DNA of 33,163 nt from a virus. Location of the stretch: positions 1-33,163 of the IMG/VR virus record IMGVR_UViG_3300046810_000149, one strand, 5' to 3'. Both the position numbers and the translations under genes were made by a program. Of the stretch, positions 7,794 through 16,278 are shown one piece after another. The first letter of the stretch is position 1. The number at the start of each line of letters is the position of its first letter. Under the pieces are notes generated by a model, which made no database searches, was not told where the DNA came from, and was given only the letters and a program-made list of their open reading frames with translations.

Positions 7794-8908
7794 TATGCAG
7801 CCCTCACAATGTAGTTAAATGCCACGTTCCGTGGGCGCACAGAAATCCACTGACTGCTGGTGATAACCCCACCCTGTTTTTGCTCGGCATACATACTGTT
7901 GTCGTTAAGAATTGCGCCAAGCGCGCCGTTTGCCGGAGATTTAGCATCGCCAGGCTGTGAACTTGTTACGCTGTCTGCCTGACTGAAAGAGGTACCAATG
8001 GTGCCGTTGGTTGTCGTTGCATCAGCGCCATAATAATCCAGCGCTGCCGTTCTGATTGATGTGGCCGCCTGGGACGAAAGCAGGGCACGGGCATTGTCTG
8101 CAGCCCGCCCGTCATCCCATCCACGAATAAACTCACCTCTCAAATCAGGCAATTTCAGTGAGGGGTACGCTTTTGCCAGCACCGGGTACGTTGTGGCGCT
8201 GAACGAGGCGCCATTGCATTTCAGCCATCCTTCGGGGGCAGCGGCAAGCGACCAGGGCAACGGCACGCCAACCGGCAGCGCAGAGCCAGTCCCCAGACCA
8301 AGATTTGTCAGAACGTCAGCTATTTTACCGGCGTCCTTAATCTCCTTCAGGGCATTTGCAATCTGAAGATATTGCTTATGGGGATTGGCGGCTCCGTTGT
8401 GCTCGGTCATCAGCTCTTCAGCGTACTGCCTGACAGTCAGGATTGCTTCATCAACATATTTACGGGTTGCCAGAACCACTGACGGGTCAATTTTGAGGGT
8501 GATGGCATCCGTGCTGTTCACAATCAGGATCATGCGGACGGTCTGCGTGCGCCCGCTTCCTTCCTGCAGCGCTGGCTTGTAGGTTTCCGGCGTATTGCAC
8601 ACGGCAATCAGCGTACCATCCTCGGAAAACAACCCCATCTCACGGATCCAGAATCCCCCGTCCGTTTCGGGAATAATCTGCTCTGCGACAATCTGGCTGG
8701 CGTTCGCCGGATCAACGCTCAGTGCATTGATTGCTGCCCGCCGGTTCTCATGCACCAGCGCCGTCTGTGTTGCGGTTGGGGTTGGCAGCAAGCCGTTCCC
8801 GTCACCCACGGCCATCTGGGTAATGTTCAGCTTGGTGCCCAGCGCGGCGGCATTCGCAATCTTCGCCGCGCCGAGGTTAGTCACGATGGCATAATATTTT
8901 TGTGTCAT
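7793..8908 (-). CDS. H: Short tail fibre protein H
   Basis: The product is 371 residues, much shorter than P2 H (669). Residues 1-150 form the conserved baseplate-attachment domain of P2 H (MTQKYYAIVTNLGAAKIANA). Around residues 215-290 is a collar-type domain with EGWLKCNG and LPDLRGEFIRGWDDGR. The end ISVRPRNVAFNYIVRAA is typical of receptor-binding tips. The repetitive shaft is almost absent. H determines host binding. It overlaps I by four bases and tfa by one. Confidence 0.9.
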   Translation of the reverse strand: MTQKYYAIVTNLGAAKIANAAALGTKLNITQMAVGDGNGLLPTPTATQTALVHENRRAAINALSVDPANASQIVAEQIIPETDGGFWIREMGLFSEDGTLIAVCNTPETYKPALQEGSGRTQTVRMILIVNSTDAITLKIDPSVVLATRKYVDEAILTVRQYAEELMTEHNGAANPHKQYLQIANALKEIKDAGKIADVLTNLGLGTGSALPVGVPLPWSLAAAPEGWLKCNGASFSATTYPVLAKAYPSLKLPDLRGEFIRGWDDGRAADNARALLSSQAATSIRTAALDYYGADATTTNGTIGTSFSQADSVTSSQPGDAKSPANGALGAILNDNSMYAEQKQGGVITSSQWISVRPRNVAFNYIVRAA

Positions 8909-9519
8909 GGTCCCACTTCCAGCAGATCGATAACGTGAACCGCCGCGCCGCCGTAAACGGTGCCGCTGACGGAGATAATTTCCGGGGTGTAGGGATAAAC
9001 GGTCATGTCGTCACCGTCATAGCTGGCGGCCGCCACGCACATCTGGCCGTCAACCTGCAGATTGATGGACATCCCCAGCATATGGCGGCTGCATGGCTTG
9101 GCATCGCCGATCAGCCGCTCCAGCTCCTGATAGGTTTCTTCAGTAATGCCCTGGTCCTGCACGCCGATATCCAGGCGAAACGTGCCGGGTGCCTCACCGG
9201 TCTGCCACCACTCAATAATGCGAATGAGAAAGCCGAACGGTTCCACCACGCGGCGGATGGCGCTGGTTGTGCCTTTATGCTGATGGATATAAAACGCATC
9301 CAGCACCACCCGGCGTTTGACGCTTTCCGCCCATGCTTCATCCCAGCGGTCCACCGAAAACGCCCAGGCGAGATACGGCAGAAACAGCACCGGACAGGTG
9401 GCGGGATTCCACAGGTCACGCAGCGGCACCTCCAGCCCTGAAACCCCACTGCATGCCTCCGCCATCCGGCGCTCAAGCGTGGACGATCCCGGCGGCATCA
9501 GGCTGTTATTCAGGCTCAC
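8905..9519 (-). CDS. I: Baseplate protein I
   Basis: The product is 204 residues (P2 gpI 176), of the phage tail protein I family. It links baseplate wedges to the tail fibres. The LRDLWNPATCPVLFLPYLAWAFSVDRWDE stretch is a hallmark. The C-terminal 30 or so residues extend beyond P2 gpI. It overlaps J and H by four bases each within the same operon. Confidence 0.92.
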   Translation of the reverse strand: MSLNNSLMPPGSSTLERRMAEACSGVSGLEVPLRDLWNPATCPVLFLPYLAWAFSVDRWDEAWAESVKRRVVLDAFYIHQHKGTTSAIRRVVEPFGFLIRIIEWWQTGEAPGTFRLDIGVQDQGITEETYQELERLIGDAKPCSRHMLGMSINLQVDGQMCVAAASYDGDDMTVYPYTPEIISVSGTVYGGAAVHVIDLLEVGP

Positions 9520-10430
9520 CCCGCATCCTCCTGATCCGCAACGGTTACAGCCGTTCCTTTGCAGTAACCGGTCTGCGTGCAGTCCATAATAATGTCCGCT
9601 GCAGGTTCGATAACTTCCACCCAGTCAACACCGGCCACGCGCATCACCGCGCCGTAAGACTCCCTTCGCACACTGCGCCCCAGCCTGCCCTGCTCAGTCA
9701 GATAGGCGGCAAGCGCAGTCTTCGCAGCTGCCAGACACGGCCCGGCCGTCACGCCGTCAAACAGATGCAGCCGGGCATTAACGCTGTAACTGAAAATCTC
9801 CGCCCCCTGAGTCGTCACCCTGTCCGCCACCGGCCTGACGGTTTCTGCATTCAGCGCCTTATCGACAATAGTCAGCAGGTCAGCGGGTGCCGTTCCGTCA
9901 CCCTCACGGCTCAGCACGGTGATCAGCACTTCCGCCGGTGACGGACTGGTGGCAGACACATCCGCCACGCGCCCGTCCGCGCTTTTGGCGTAAAACTCGT
10001 AGGCCGCCGTTGGCCCGGCCACGGATAAACCTTCAAAAGCATTTGGCACTCTGAGGCGCAGATCGTCGTCCGACTCCATTACGGCATCCACCGGCGGCAC
10101 TGCATCGGTATCAGCAGGCGTGATGGTCAGGCGGGATACGTTGTAGTTGGCTGCCAGCTGGTCCAGATCGCTGCTCAGGGCATAGGCAACCATCACCGCC
10201 TGCGCCGCCTCATTAATCCGCTGTAGGAGCAGGATTTCCCGATAAACGTTTTCCTGCAGGGTTTTGACCTGCGGATCGGACTCCAGCGCCAGCACCCGGC
10301 GCACCGCTTCCTGTTTATCCACCGGATAAAGTGCGATCAGCGCCTCTTTACGCTCAGCCAGCAGCACCTCAAAATCAGGTACCTGTACAACCTGCGGCGC
10401 AGGTAGTTGTGATAAATCAATTACTGCCAC
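9516..10430 (-). CDS. J: Baseplate wedge protein J
   Basis: The product is 304 residues (P2 gpJ 302), of the baseplate J-like family found in all contractile injection systems. It forms the wedge arms around the hub. The N-terminus IDLSQLPAPQVVQVPDFE and the segment with VDWVEVIEP near residue 272 are typical. It overlaps the end of W by 14 bases, so translation is coupled. Confidence 0.93.
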   Translation of the reverse strand: MAVIDLSQLPAPQVVQVPDFEVLLAERKEALIALYPVDKQEAVRRVLALESDPQVKTLQENVYREILLLQRINEAAQAVMVAYALSSDLDQLAANYNVSRLTITPADTDAVPPVDAVMESDDDLRLRVPNAFEGLSVAGPTAAYEFYAKSADGRVADVSATSPSPAEVLITVLSREGDGTAPADLLTIVDKALNAETVRPVADRVTTQGAEIFSYSVNARLHLFDGVTAGPCLAAAKTALAAYLTEQGRLGRSVRRESYGAVMRVAGVDWVEVIEPAADIIMDCTQTGYCKGTAVTVADQEDAG

Positions 10431-10773
10431 TGTTCACCCCCGTTGATACCGACATTGAAACCGGGGAGCCGTCATCGCGCTGCCCGGCAATATCAACCTG
10501 CATTGAGCCATCAAAATCAGTCGTCAGGTTCACCGTATCCAGCCGGATACGTGGCTCCCAGCGACTGAGGGCCGAATAGGTGGCTGCCATAACCTGCAGG
10601 CGCAGCACATCGTTTTGTGGCTGGTCAATCAGCACCGATAAAAGTGAACCGTATTCGCGCCGCGCCACCCTGCTGCCCTCCGGGGTAACCAGAATGTCGC
10701 GCACCGACTGGCGGATATGGTCAATATCGGTAATGGCTTCGCCGGTATCCCGGTTCATTCCCAGATACATCAT
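10417..10773 (-). CDS. W: Baseplate wedge protein W (gp25-like)
   Basis: The product is 118 residues (P2 gpW 115) of the T4 gp25-like family. The motif DIDHIRQSVRDILVTPEGSR, including the conserved REYGS region that follows, identifies it. It is the central baseplate wedge piece that helps start sheath assembly. Its ATG overlaps the V stop by one base. Confidence 0.94.
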   Translation of the reverse strand: MMYLGMNRDTGEAITDIDHIRQSVRDILVTPEGSRVARREYGSLLSVLIDQPQNDVLRLQVMAATYSALSRWEPRIRLDTVNLTTDFDGSMQVDIAGQRDDGSPVSMSVSTGVNSGSN

Positions 10774-11351
10774 CAGTGTGGCCCTCCGGTATTTGCGCCG
10801 CCTTTTGCCACGCCATCATGGGTATGGCCATCCGCAACAACACCGTTAGAAGTCATTGACCCGCCGCCCTGCGTCACGCCACCGTTAATGACAACCTCAC
10901 TGTTAATTTGCGTCTGGTCTGCGGTGACGATGAACGCGCCTGTTTTCAGCTCTATGGTGTCCGAGGCTTCAATCAGCACGCTCTTTATGCCCTTTATGAG
11001 CCAGCGCCCGGTGGCAGGTTCATATTCAAACCAGCCGCCGTCCGGGTACTCCGTCAAGCTGCCATCTTCAGAATCCGAGGGCGGCGGGAAAGCATCAGAA
11101 TAGACGGCGGGCAGCGCAAAGGCGGTTTCCAGATTGCCGCCCAGACTCAGGAGCACAACCTGCTCACCCACTGACGGTTTCCACCAGGTGCGTGAATTCC
11201 CTGCCCGTAATGTCAGCCAGTTAATCCAGTTGGTTTCAAGGTCGCCCGTTTTCACCCGGCACAGCCATTTATCCTTATCCACTTCCGATACTGTCCCGGT
11301 GCGGATAAGGTTGGTGATAAGGCGCATGATTTCGGTCAGTTGTGCATTCAT
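10773..11351 (-). CDS. V: Baseplate central spike protein V
   Basis: The product is 192 residues (P2 gpV 211), a membrane-piercing spike. It has an N-terminal OB-fold with LTLRAGNSRTWWKPSVGEQV, then a beta-helical part, and near the C-terminus GHTHDG, the His-x-His that binds iron at the spike tip. It is the first gene of the baseplate operon. No Shine-Dalgarno sequence is visible before the ATG at 11351. The Ogr site centre is only about 55 bases upstream, so the leader may be very short. Confidence 0.92.
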   Translation of the reverse strand: MNAQLTEIMRLITNLIRTGTVSEVDKDKWLCRVKTGDLETNWINWLTLRAGNSRTWWKPSVGEQVVLLSLGGNLETAFALPAVYSDAFPPPSDSEDGSLTEYPDGGWFEYEPATGRWLIKGIKSVLIEASDTIELKTGAFIVTADQTQINSEVVINGGVTQGGGSMTSNGVVADGHTHDGVAKGGANTGGPH

Positions 11352-11794
11352 GCAGAAAGGTTGCCATTAACGAAAGTTAAGGGGCAGCGATGGGCATTGT
11401 GCGAGGGGTGATACAACGGTTCAGCTTAACTAGCTGATATAGAAGCGTACGTTCTCTGCCTTGAATTAAGTCTCACCTCAAACTCAGTTTTTTAATGAAG
11501 GAGGACTTTAGCGGATAACCTTAGAGTCATCGCTTGAGAAATTATGTAAGTGTTAATGAAACCATTGTTACGACAGTTTTTATATGAATGATCGGTACTG
11601 ATTCAAACAATATCATGGTGTTATGAATACTTCCCTTTCACAAAATTGATAAAAAACTTAAGCCAAACTGGTAAATCGTAAAGAGAAAGCTACCTTTATA
11701 ACGAAATGTTTCACGCTTCAAAGACCATCATGATGAGGTTCGTAGCGTTTTACATGGAAAGTTCATCACTCAACTATGACCATGAGGTTAGAAA
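11352..11794. other. Intergenic region between V and the alkyl sulfatase gene
   Basis: This 443-bp AT-rich stretch separates divergent genes. Its left part (to 11415) holds the PV promoter of the minus strand. The rest must contain the promoter of the sulfatase gene, but I see no convincing -35/-10 pair; TTGATA at 11646-11651 has no well-spaced partner. No open frame of note and no repeat is seen. Base composition shifts here from GC-rich phage DNA to AT-rich DNA, marking the left border of the cargo insert. Confidence 0.5.
11398..11415 (-). promoter_or_regulatory. Ogr-binding site of late promoter PV
   Basis: TGT-N12-ACA (TGT 11398-11400, ACA 11413-11415) is centred 55 bp upstream of the V start codon. 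It matches the activator sites before FI and O in form. GTTAAT at about 11366-11371 on the minus strand is a possible -10. Confidence 0.68.
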
Positions 11795-13774
11795 ATGAGA
11801 TTGAAGCCAGTCGTAATAAATATGGCCTTAGCGGGATTACTGTCCACTTTTGCAATTTCGTCCTTCGCCGAGTCGGTACCCCCTAAAGACGCCACAGACG
11901 CAACTAAACAGGCTAACGAGGCGCTTTACAATCAGCTACCCTTCTCCGATAAAACTGACTTCACCGATGCACATAAAGGTTTTATTGCTCCCCTTCCGCA
12001 AGAAGTGATCAAGGGTGAGCAAGGCAATGTCATCTGGAATCCCAAACAATACGATTTTATCAAAGAAGGGGAGAAAGCCCCGGATACGGTTAACCCAAGC
12101 CTGTGGCGTCAATCCCAGCTTATTAACATCAGTGGTCTTTTTGAAGTTACTGACGGGGTCTATCAGATCCGTAACCTCGATTTATCCAACATGACCATCA
12201 TTGAAGGCAAAGAGGGTCTGACTGTAGTCGATCCGCTGGTTTCGGCAGAAACAGCGAAAGTGGGTATGGATCTCTATTATAAAAACCGTGGGAAAAAACC
12301 CGTTGTTGCTGTGATTTACACTCACAGCCATGTTGACCACTATGGTGGTGTGCGCGGTGTTGTTGATGAAGCTGACGTGAAATCGGGCAAGGTAAAAATT
12401 TATGCACCTGCCGGATTTATGGACTCTGCTGTTTCTGAAAATATCATGGCGGGCAACGTAATGAGCCGCCGGGCCAGTTATATGTATGGCAACCTGTTGA
12501 AGGGAGACACTAAAGGTCAGGTGGGTGCTGGCCTTGGAACAACAACGTCAGCAGGTACCGTGACCCTTATTGCACCAACAAATTACATTACCAAGACCGG
12601 TCAGAAAGAAGTCATTGATGGACTGACCTATGACTTTATGATGGCGCCAGGTTCTGAAGCACCGGCTGAAATGTTGTGGTATATCGAAGAGAAAAAACTC
12701 ATTGAGGCTGCCGAAGACGTAACTCATACCCTCCACAATACTTATTCACTGCGTGGAGCTAAGATCCGTGAGCCTCTGCCTTGGTCTAAATATATTAATG
12801 ATGCCATCAATCGCTGGGGCGATAAGGCTGAAATTCTGATGGCTCAGCACCACTGGCCTACCTGGGGTAAAGAGAACGTCAACAAATTGCTGAAAAGTCA
12901 GCGCGACCTTTATCGTTATATTAATGATCAGACATTGCGCATGGCAAATGAAGGTCTGACGCGTGATGAAATTGCTGCCAACTTCAAACTTCCCCCTGAT
13001 CTAGCTCATACCTGGGCAAACCGGGGTTATTATGGTTCGGTGAGCCATGATGTCAAAGCTACCTATGTGCTGTATCTCGGCTGGTTTGACGGCAACCCGG
13101 CAACGTTGGATGAATTGCCACCAGAAGAAGCGGCGAAGAAGTTCGTTGATTACATGGGTGGTGCGGATAACATCCTCAAAAAAGCCAAAGATGACTACGC
13201 CCAGGGCAATTACCGTTGGGTGGCACAGGTCGTCAGTAAAGTGGTATTTGCAGATCCAAACAATAAAGCCGCGCGTGATCTGGAAGCTGATGCACTTGAG
13301 CAATTGGGTTATCAGGCTGAATCTGGCCCATGGCGCAACTTCTATCTGAGTGGTGCGCAGGAACTGCGGAATGGTGTGCAGAAACTTCCAACACCAAACA
13401 CCGCTAGCCCGGACACTGTCCGTGCAATGACACCGGAAATGTTCTTTGATTATCTGGCCGTGCATATCAACGGTGAAAAAGCGGCGAATGCGCATGCATT
13501 GCTGAACTTTGACTTTGGTAAAGATGGTGGAAAATACAAGGTAGAACTTGAGAATGGCGTGCTTAACCACACGGCAAATTCTTCTGCCGACAACGCAGAT
13601 GCAACAATCACACTTTCACGTGACACCCTGAATAAAATCATTCTTAAAGAAGAATCGCTTGATGATGCGAAAAGTAAAGGTGACGTGAAAATCACTGGTA
13701 ATGCAGACAAGTTGAATGAACTTTTGGGTTACATGGATAAATTTGAGTTCTGGTTTAACATCGTAACACCTTAG
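11795..13774 (+). CDS. Periplasmic alkyl sulfatase (SdsA1/YjcS type), cargo
   Basis: This 659-residue enzyme cleaves sulfate esters of primary alkyl chains such as SDS. A signal peptide (residues 1-25, ending SSFA) sends it to the periplasm. The metallo-beta-lactamase metal ligands are all present: H177, H179, D181, H182, E288, E307 and H352, each eight residues after its counterpart in Pseudomonas SdsA1. A helical dimerisation domain follows, then an SCP2-like domain from about residue 550. The length fits the family. It lies on the strand opposite to the flanking tail genes, at the P2 Z/fun locus, and has an AGG about eight bases before the ATG. It is lysogenic cargo rather than a virion gene. 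An alternative is activity on other sulfate esters. Confidence 0.92.
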   Translation: MRLKPVVINMALAGLLSTFAISSFAESVPPKDATDATKQANEALYNQLPFSDKTDFTDAHKGFIAPLPQEVIKGEQGNVIWNPKQYDFIKEGEKAPDTVNPSLWRQSQLINISGLFEVTDGVYQIRNLDLSNMTIIEGKEGLTVVDPLVSAETAKVGMDLYYKNRGKKPVVAVIYTHSHVDHYGGVRGVVDEADVKSGKVKIYAPAGFMDSAVSENIMAGNVMSRRASYMYGNLLKGDTKGQVGAGLGTTTSAGTVTLIAPTNYITKTGQKEVIDGLTYDFMMAPGSEAPAEMLWYIEEKKLIEAAEDVTHTLHNTYSLRGAKIREPLPWSKYINDAINRWGDKAEILMAQHHWPTWGKENVNKLLKSQRDLYRYINDQTLRMANEGLTRDEIAANFKLPPDLAHTWANRGYYGSVSHDVKATYVLYLGWFDGNPATLDELPPEEAAKKFVDYMGGADNILKKAKDDYAQGNYRWVAQVVSKVVFADPNNKAARDLEADALEQLGYQAESGPWRNFYLSGAQELRNGVQKLPTPNTASPDTVRAMTPEMFFDYLAVHINGEKAANAHALLNFDFGKDGGKYKVELENGVLNHTANSSADNADATITLSRDTLNKIILKEESLDDAKSKGDVKITGNADKLNELLGYMDKFEFWFNIVTP

Positions 13775-13779
13775 AAAAT

Positions 13780-13809
13780 TAGCTCAGGGGAATAATACCC
13801 CCTGAGCTA
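13780..13809 (+). terminator. Hairpin after the alkyl sulfatase gene
   Basis: A 10-bp perfect stem (AGCTCAGGGG 13781-13790 with CCCCTGAGCT 13799-13808) with an 8-nt loop begins six bases after the stop codon. The stem is strong but is followed by ATAAACTTT rather than a clean T run, so it may terminate only in part or protect the 3' end of the mRNA. Confidence 0.55.
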
Positions 13810-13937
13810 TAAACTTTCCGCACACTATTTCATCCTTCTGTATTTTAAATATTTCAATCTACATAATTAACGTTGACTCAATTTTAATGAAACAAAAAAA
13901 ACATCAATGATAATGCTTTTTACCAATTGGAATATCT

Positions 13938-14735
13938 ATGAACATAAATAAAGCGTCATTGCTGGTACTTCTTTTGCTAACCAGTGAGTCCTTTGCGCAG
14001 TCTGGTCAGGCTTCGGATGAGAAAGATAAGTTGGATGATGACCCGACCAAAGTCACCACAAAAGCGGGTGTCTCGTGGTCCGATAATTATGATCTTGATG
14101 ATAGCAATCTCTCGTTTTCTGGTTCCGTAGCTTTGGATGCGGCACGGAAACTCAACGCCCGCATTAATAGTGATGCCAGCGAATGGCGTATTGGTGGTTC
14201 CTGGCTATTTCCCGTGGGCATCCTGAACTTCAACTTTGGAAAAAATGAATACACAAATGGGGCTTCCCAAACTAACTATTCTGTAGGGACTTTTGTTCCA
14301 TTAAGTTATTTCGGTATTGAACCTGCGGGATTTCAGATTTTCCCAATGGCAGGCTATACCTATAACACAGGTGAGACACTGGGATGCAAAACGGATGGAA
14401 GCTCTAAATGCCCTTCACCAGAAATTATAGCCAGTGGGTCCACCGATTTGGGGTTAGACACAATAACCACCTCGGGCAGTAGCGGCTATCTTGGTTTGTT
14501 TACTTTGAAACCCTTGACCTCCGATCTGAGGGCCATTGCTTTTGCTGCCGGCTCGTATGGTTCAAAAAATGACGATGGCGAGAATTATAAGGGCTATTTC
14601 GGCGGTTTGGGTCTGGGTTACTCCCTGAACAAGCATAACTCCTTCAATCTACTTACATTCCTGATGGACAACAACACCTATCTGGAAGATCCTGATAAGC
14701 GGTTCTTACTTTCCTACACTTACCAGTTTAATTAA
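13938..14735 (+). CDS. Predicted outer-membrane beta-barrel protein, cargo
   Basis: The 265-residue product has a signal peptide (residues 1-20, ending SFAQ), an acidic linker (DEKDKLDDDPTK), then repeated amphipathic strands rich in Gly, Tyr and Asn. It ends in SYTYQFN, a final strand with aromatic residues at alternate positions as in outer-membrane barrels. A Cys pair (LGCKTDGSSKC) probably forms a loop disulfide. I do not recognise the family. It lies 163 bp after the sulfatase gene in the same direction, so it may admit or bind sulfated amphiphiles, but this is inference from context. It could also be a receptor-masking or surface-modifying factor. Confidence 0.7.
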   Translation: MNINKASLLVLLLLTSESFAQSGQASDEKDKLDDDPTKVTTKAGVSWSDNYDLDDSNLSFSGSVALDAARKLNARINSDASEWRIGGSWLFPVGILNFNFGKNEYTNGASQTNYSVGTFVPLSYFGIEPAGFQIFPMAGYTYNTGETLGCKTDGSSKCPSPEIIASGSTDLGLDTITTSGSSGYLGLFTLKPLTSDLRAIAFAAGSYGSKNDDGENYKGYFGGLGLGYSLNKHNSFNLLTFLMDNNTYLEDPDKRFLLSYTYQFN

Positions 14736-14880
14736 AATTAGCGAATTACCGCTTATAAGGACATACAATCGTTAACGCGTCATTACTCAGAAAATTGAGT
14801 GACAACCTTCAATTTCACCAACAGCCATCTGTCAGATAAGTTATATCGGTAAGAGCAAGAATATCGGATTAAGAAAATCT

Positions 14881-15327
14881 TCACTCACTCAGCCAGCGCA
14901 GGAGTGAGTCCTTCACTGAATTCTCGACGTCACTATTCACACCTAAAAGTGGGCGTTCTGCATATTTAACCTCAGTACCCCGCCGATTCACCTTATCCCT
15001 CAGCCCGTAGTGATGCACGCGGGCCAGTCGCTGCACCTGCCCGGTAAAAGATACCTCAGCCTGATTCGCACTGGCCTGCGCCTTTAGGTACTTCGCCGTT
15101 TTTAGCTTTGTGAACATTTTCCGGCGAATGCGGCCTTTCTTCGTTCTGGCCGTTATGCGCTTAGGTTCCCATGCCGTACCGTCCGGCGCGCGCTGTGCGG
15201 TGATGTTCGCCTGCTGAATTTTACGCACATCCCGCGCCACCTCGCGCAGCATCCGTGAACGTTGGGCGGGTTCCAGCTGATTCAGCAGCGCGGCCAGCCA
15301 GGCATCAACCTGCTGCAAATTATCCAT
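14881..15327 (-). CDS. S: Tail completion protein S
   Basis: The product is 148 residues (P2 gpS 150), of the phage virion morphogenesis family. It is basic, with the conserved APDGTAWEPKRITARTKKGRIRRK region and a VHHYGLRDKV motif. It is needed to join or finish the tail. Its start overlaps the end of R by eight bases. It is the last gene of the O-to-S late operon and borders the cargo insert. Confidence 0.92.
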   Translation of the reverse strand: MDNLQQVDAWLAALLNQLEPAQRSRMLREVARDVRKIQQANITAQRAPDGTAWEPKRITARTKKGRIRRKMFTKLKTAKYLKAQASANQAEVSFTGQVQRLARVHHYGLRDKVNRRGTEVKYAERPLLGVNSDVENSVKDSLLRWLSE

Positions 15328-15754
15328 GTTGATGTGATGCCCAGAATTCGTCCGGCTGCTCAGGCTCCGGCACGGCCTCCACCTGCATCACGCCATCCAC
15401 CTCGCGGGCGATCACCCGTTCGGTCAGCTTAAGATTCAGGCTCAGATCGCAGCGGTCATTACCAAGAATATCCACCTCAAACGTAAACAGCTTTTCCCTC
15501 TCTGCCGTATTCTGCAGCGCGTCAGGCTGGTTATCGCGAAGCCAGAACTGGACGGGTGCCATGAGCAGATTCTGATCGCCGGTGAAGTCCGTAATGACGA
15601 TGTTCAGCGTGTAACGGTACTCCCACGAAACGGAAGTTGCTGACGTGGCAACCAGCGAACCGTTATCCACAAACAGATGCAGCCGGTCAGGATTTTCGCG
15701 CACGTATGGCACGGCATCATTCAGGGCTTTTCGTAAGGACTGCGGCTTGTTCAT
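15320..15754 (-). CDS. R: Tail completion protein R
   Basis: The product is 144 residues (P2 gpR 155). It starts MNKPQSLRKALNDAVPYVRE and carries the LHLFVDNGSLVATSATSVSWEYRYTLN-type segment typical of gpR. It acts in tail completion with S. Its start overlaps the end of lysC by 38 bases and its end overlaps S. Confidence 0.92.
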   Translation of the reverse strand: MNKPQSLRKALNDAVPYVRENPDRLHLFVDNGSLVATSATSVSWEYRYTLNIVITDFTGDQNLLMAPVQFWLRDNQPDALQNTAEREKLFTFEVDILGNDRCDLSLNLKLTERVIAREVDGVMQVEAVPEPEQPDEFWASHQHG

Positions 15755-16007
15755 CGTCTTTTTCCTGACAGATCACTATGGTGTCCACCTTATCGGCGCA
15801 GTTCGCCCAGGCGGCTTCAGCGTCATCCAGTGCGGCCAGCAGCTCGCCGTTACTTCGGGGTGCTGACGGCCCCAGGTGGCACCGGGTGATTTTGGGACAG
15901 CCACTCACGGTAAGATTCACCTCCGGCGATGGCCGGTCTTGTGCGCAGCCGGACAACAGCATCAGGCAGAAGGGAATCAGCCCATATACGAAGTTCTTCA
16001 TTTTCAC
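15717..16007 (-). CDS. lysC: Outer-membrane spanin LysC (Rz1-like lipoprotein)
   Basis: The 96-residue frame starts with a lipoprotein signal whose lipobox LLSGC places the lipidated Cys at residue 21. A Pro/Ser-containing mature part follows. It is the outer-membrane half of the spanin pair that fuses the two membranes in the last step of lysis. Its start lies inside lysB in another frame, the classic Rz/Rz1 arrangement, and its end overlaps R. Confidence 0.85.
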   Translation of the reverse strand: MKMKNFVYGLIPFCLMLLSGCAQDRPSPEVNLTVSGCPKITRCHLGPSAPRSNGELLAALDDAEAAWANCADKVDTIVICQEKDDEQAAVLTKSPE

Positions 16008-16278
16008 GCTTCAGTTCCTCAATCCGCCGCTGCCTGTCACGCAGCAGCGTGTTATTTTTTTCAGCCGCGGCATAAAGCTGCGTCTGCGCCTGGCTGCTGG
16101 TCTGCGTCAGGATATTCAGGGCAATCAGCTGGCTGTTCTTCTGCGTGAGCGCCTGCTTTTTACTGTTCAGTTCTTTGCCCTGGCTTTCAATCGTGTGGCT
16201 GGCGTTATTCAGCCGCCACGACTGCCAGCCCAGCGCCGCAATCAGCAAAGCCATAATCAGGACGATTGGGCGCATCAT
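15850..16278 (-). CDS. lysB: Inner-membrane spanin LysB (Rz-like)
   Basis: About 142 residues. One N-terminal membrane helix (MMRPIVLIMALLIAALGW) is followed by a long Gln/Asn-rich coiled coil and a Pro-rich end (NHPVPPGAVS). This is the inner-membrane half of the spanin complex. P2 LysB is 141 residues. The longer frame from 16299 is less likely because the ATG at 16278 overlaps the endolysin stop (ATGA), and an ATG at 16275 is equally possible. Confidence 0.85.
   Translation of the reverse strand: MMRPIVLIMALLIAALGWQSWRLNNASHTIESQGKELNSKKQALTQKNSQLIALNILTQTSSQAQTQLYAAAEKNNTLLRDRQRRIEELKRENEELRIWADSLLPDAVVRLRTRPAIAGGESYREWLSQNHPVPPGAVSTPK

Noticed and set aside
11646-11777. Promoter for the alkyl sulfatase gene (TTGATA at 11646 or TTTACA at 11749)
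   Set aside because: Neither has a -10 at a normal distance; calling one would be a guess.
13780-13809. Strong rho-independent terminator between sulfatase and barrel genes
   Set aside because: The stem is strong but there is no T run, so I keep it as a hairpin and do not claim that the two genes are transcribed separately.
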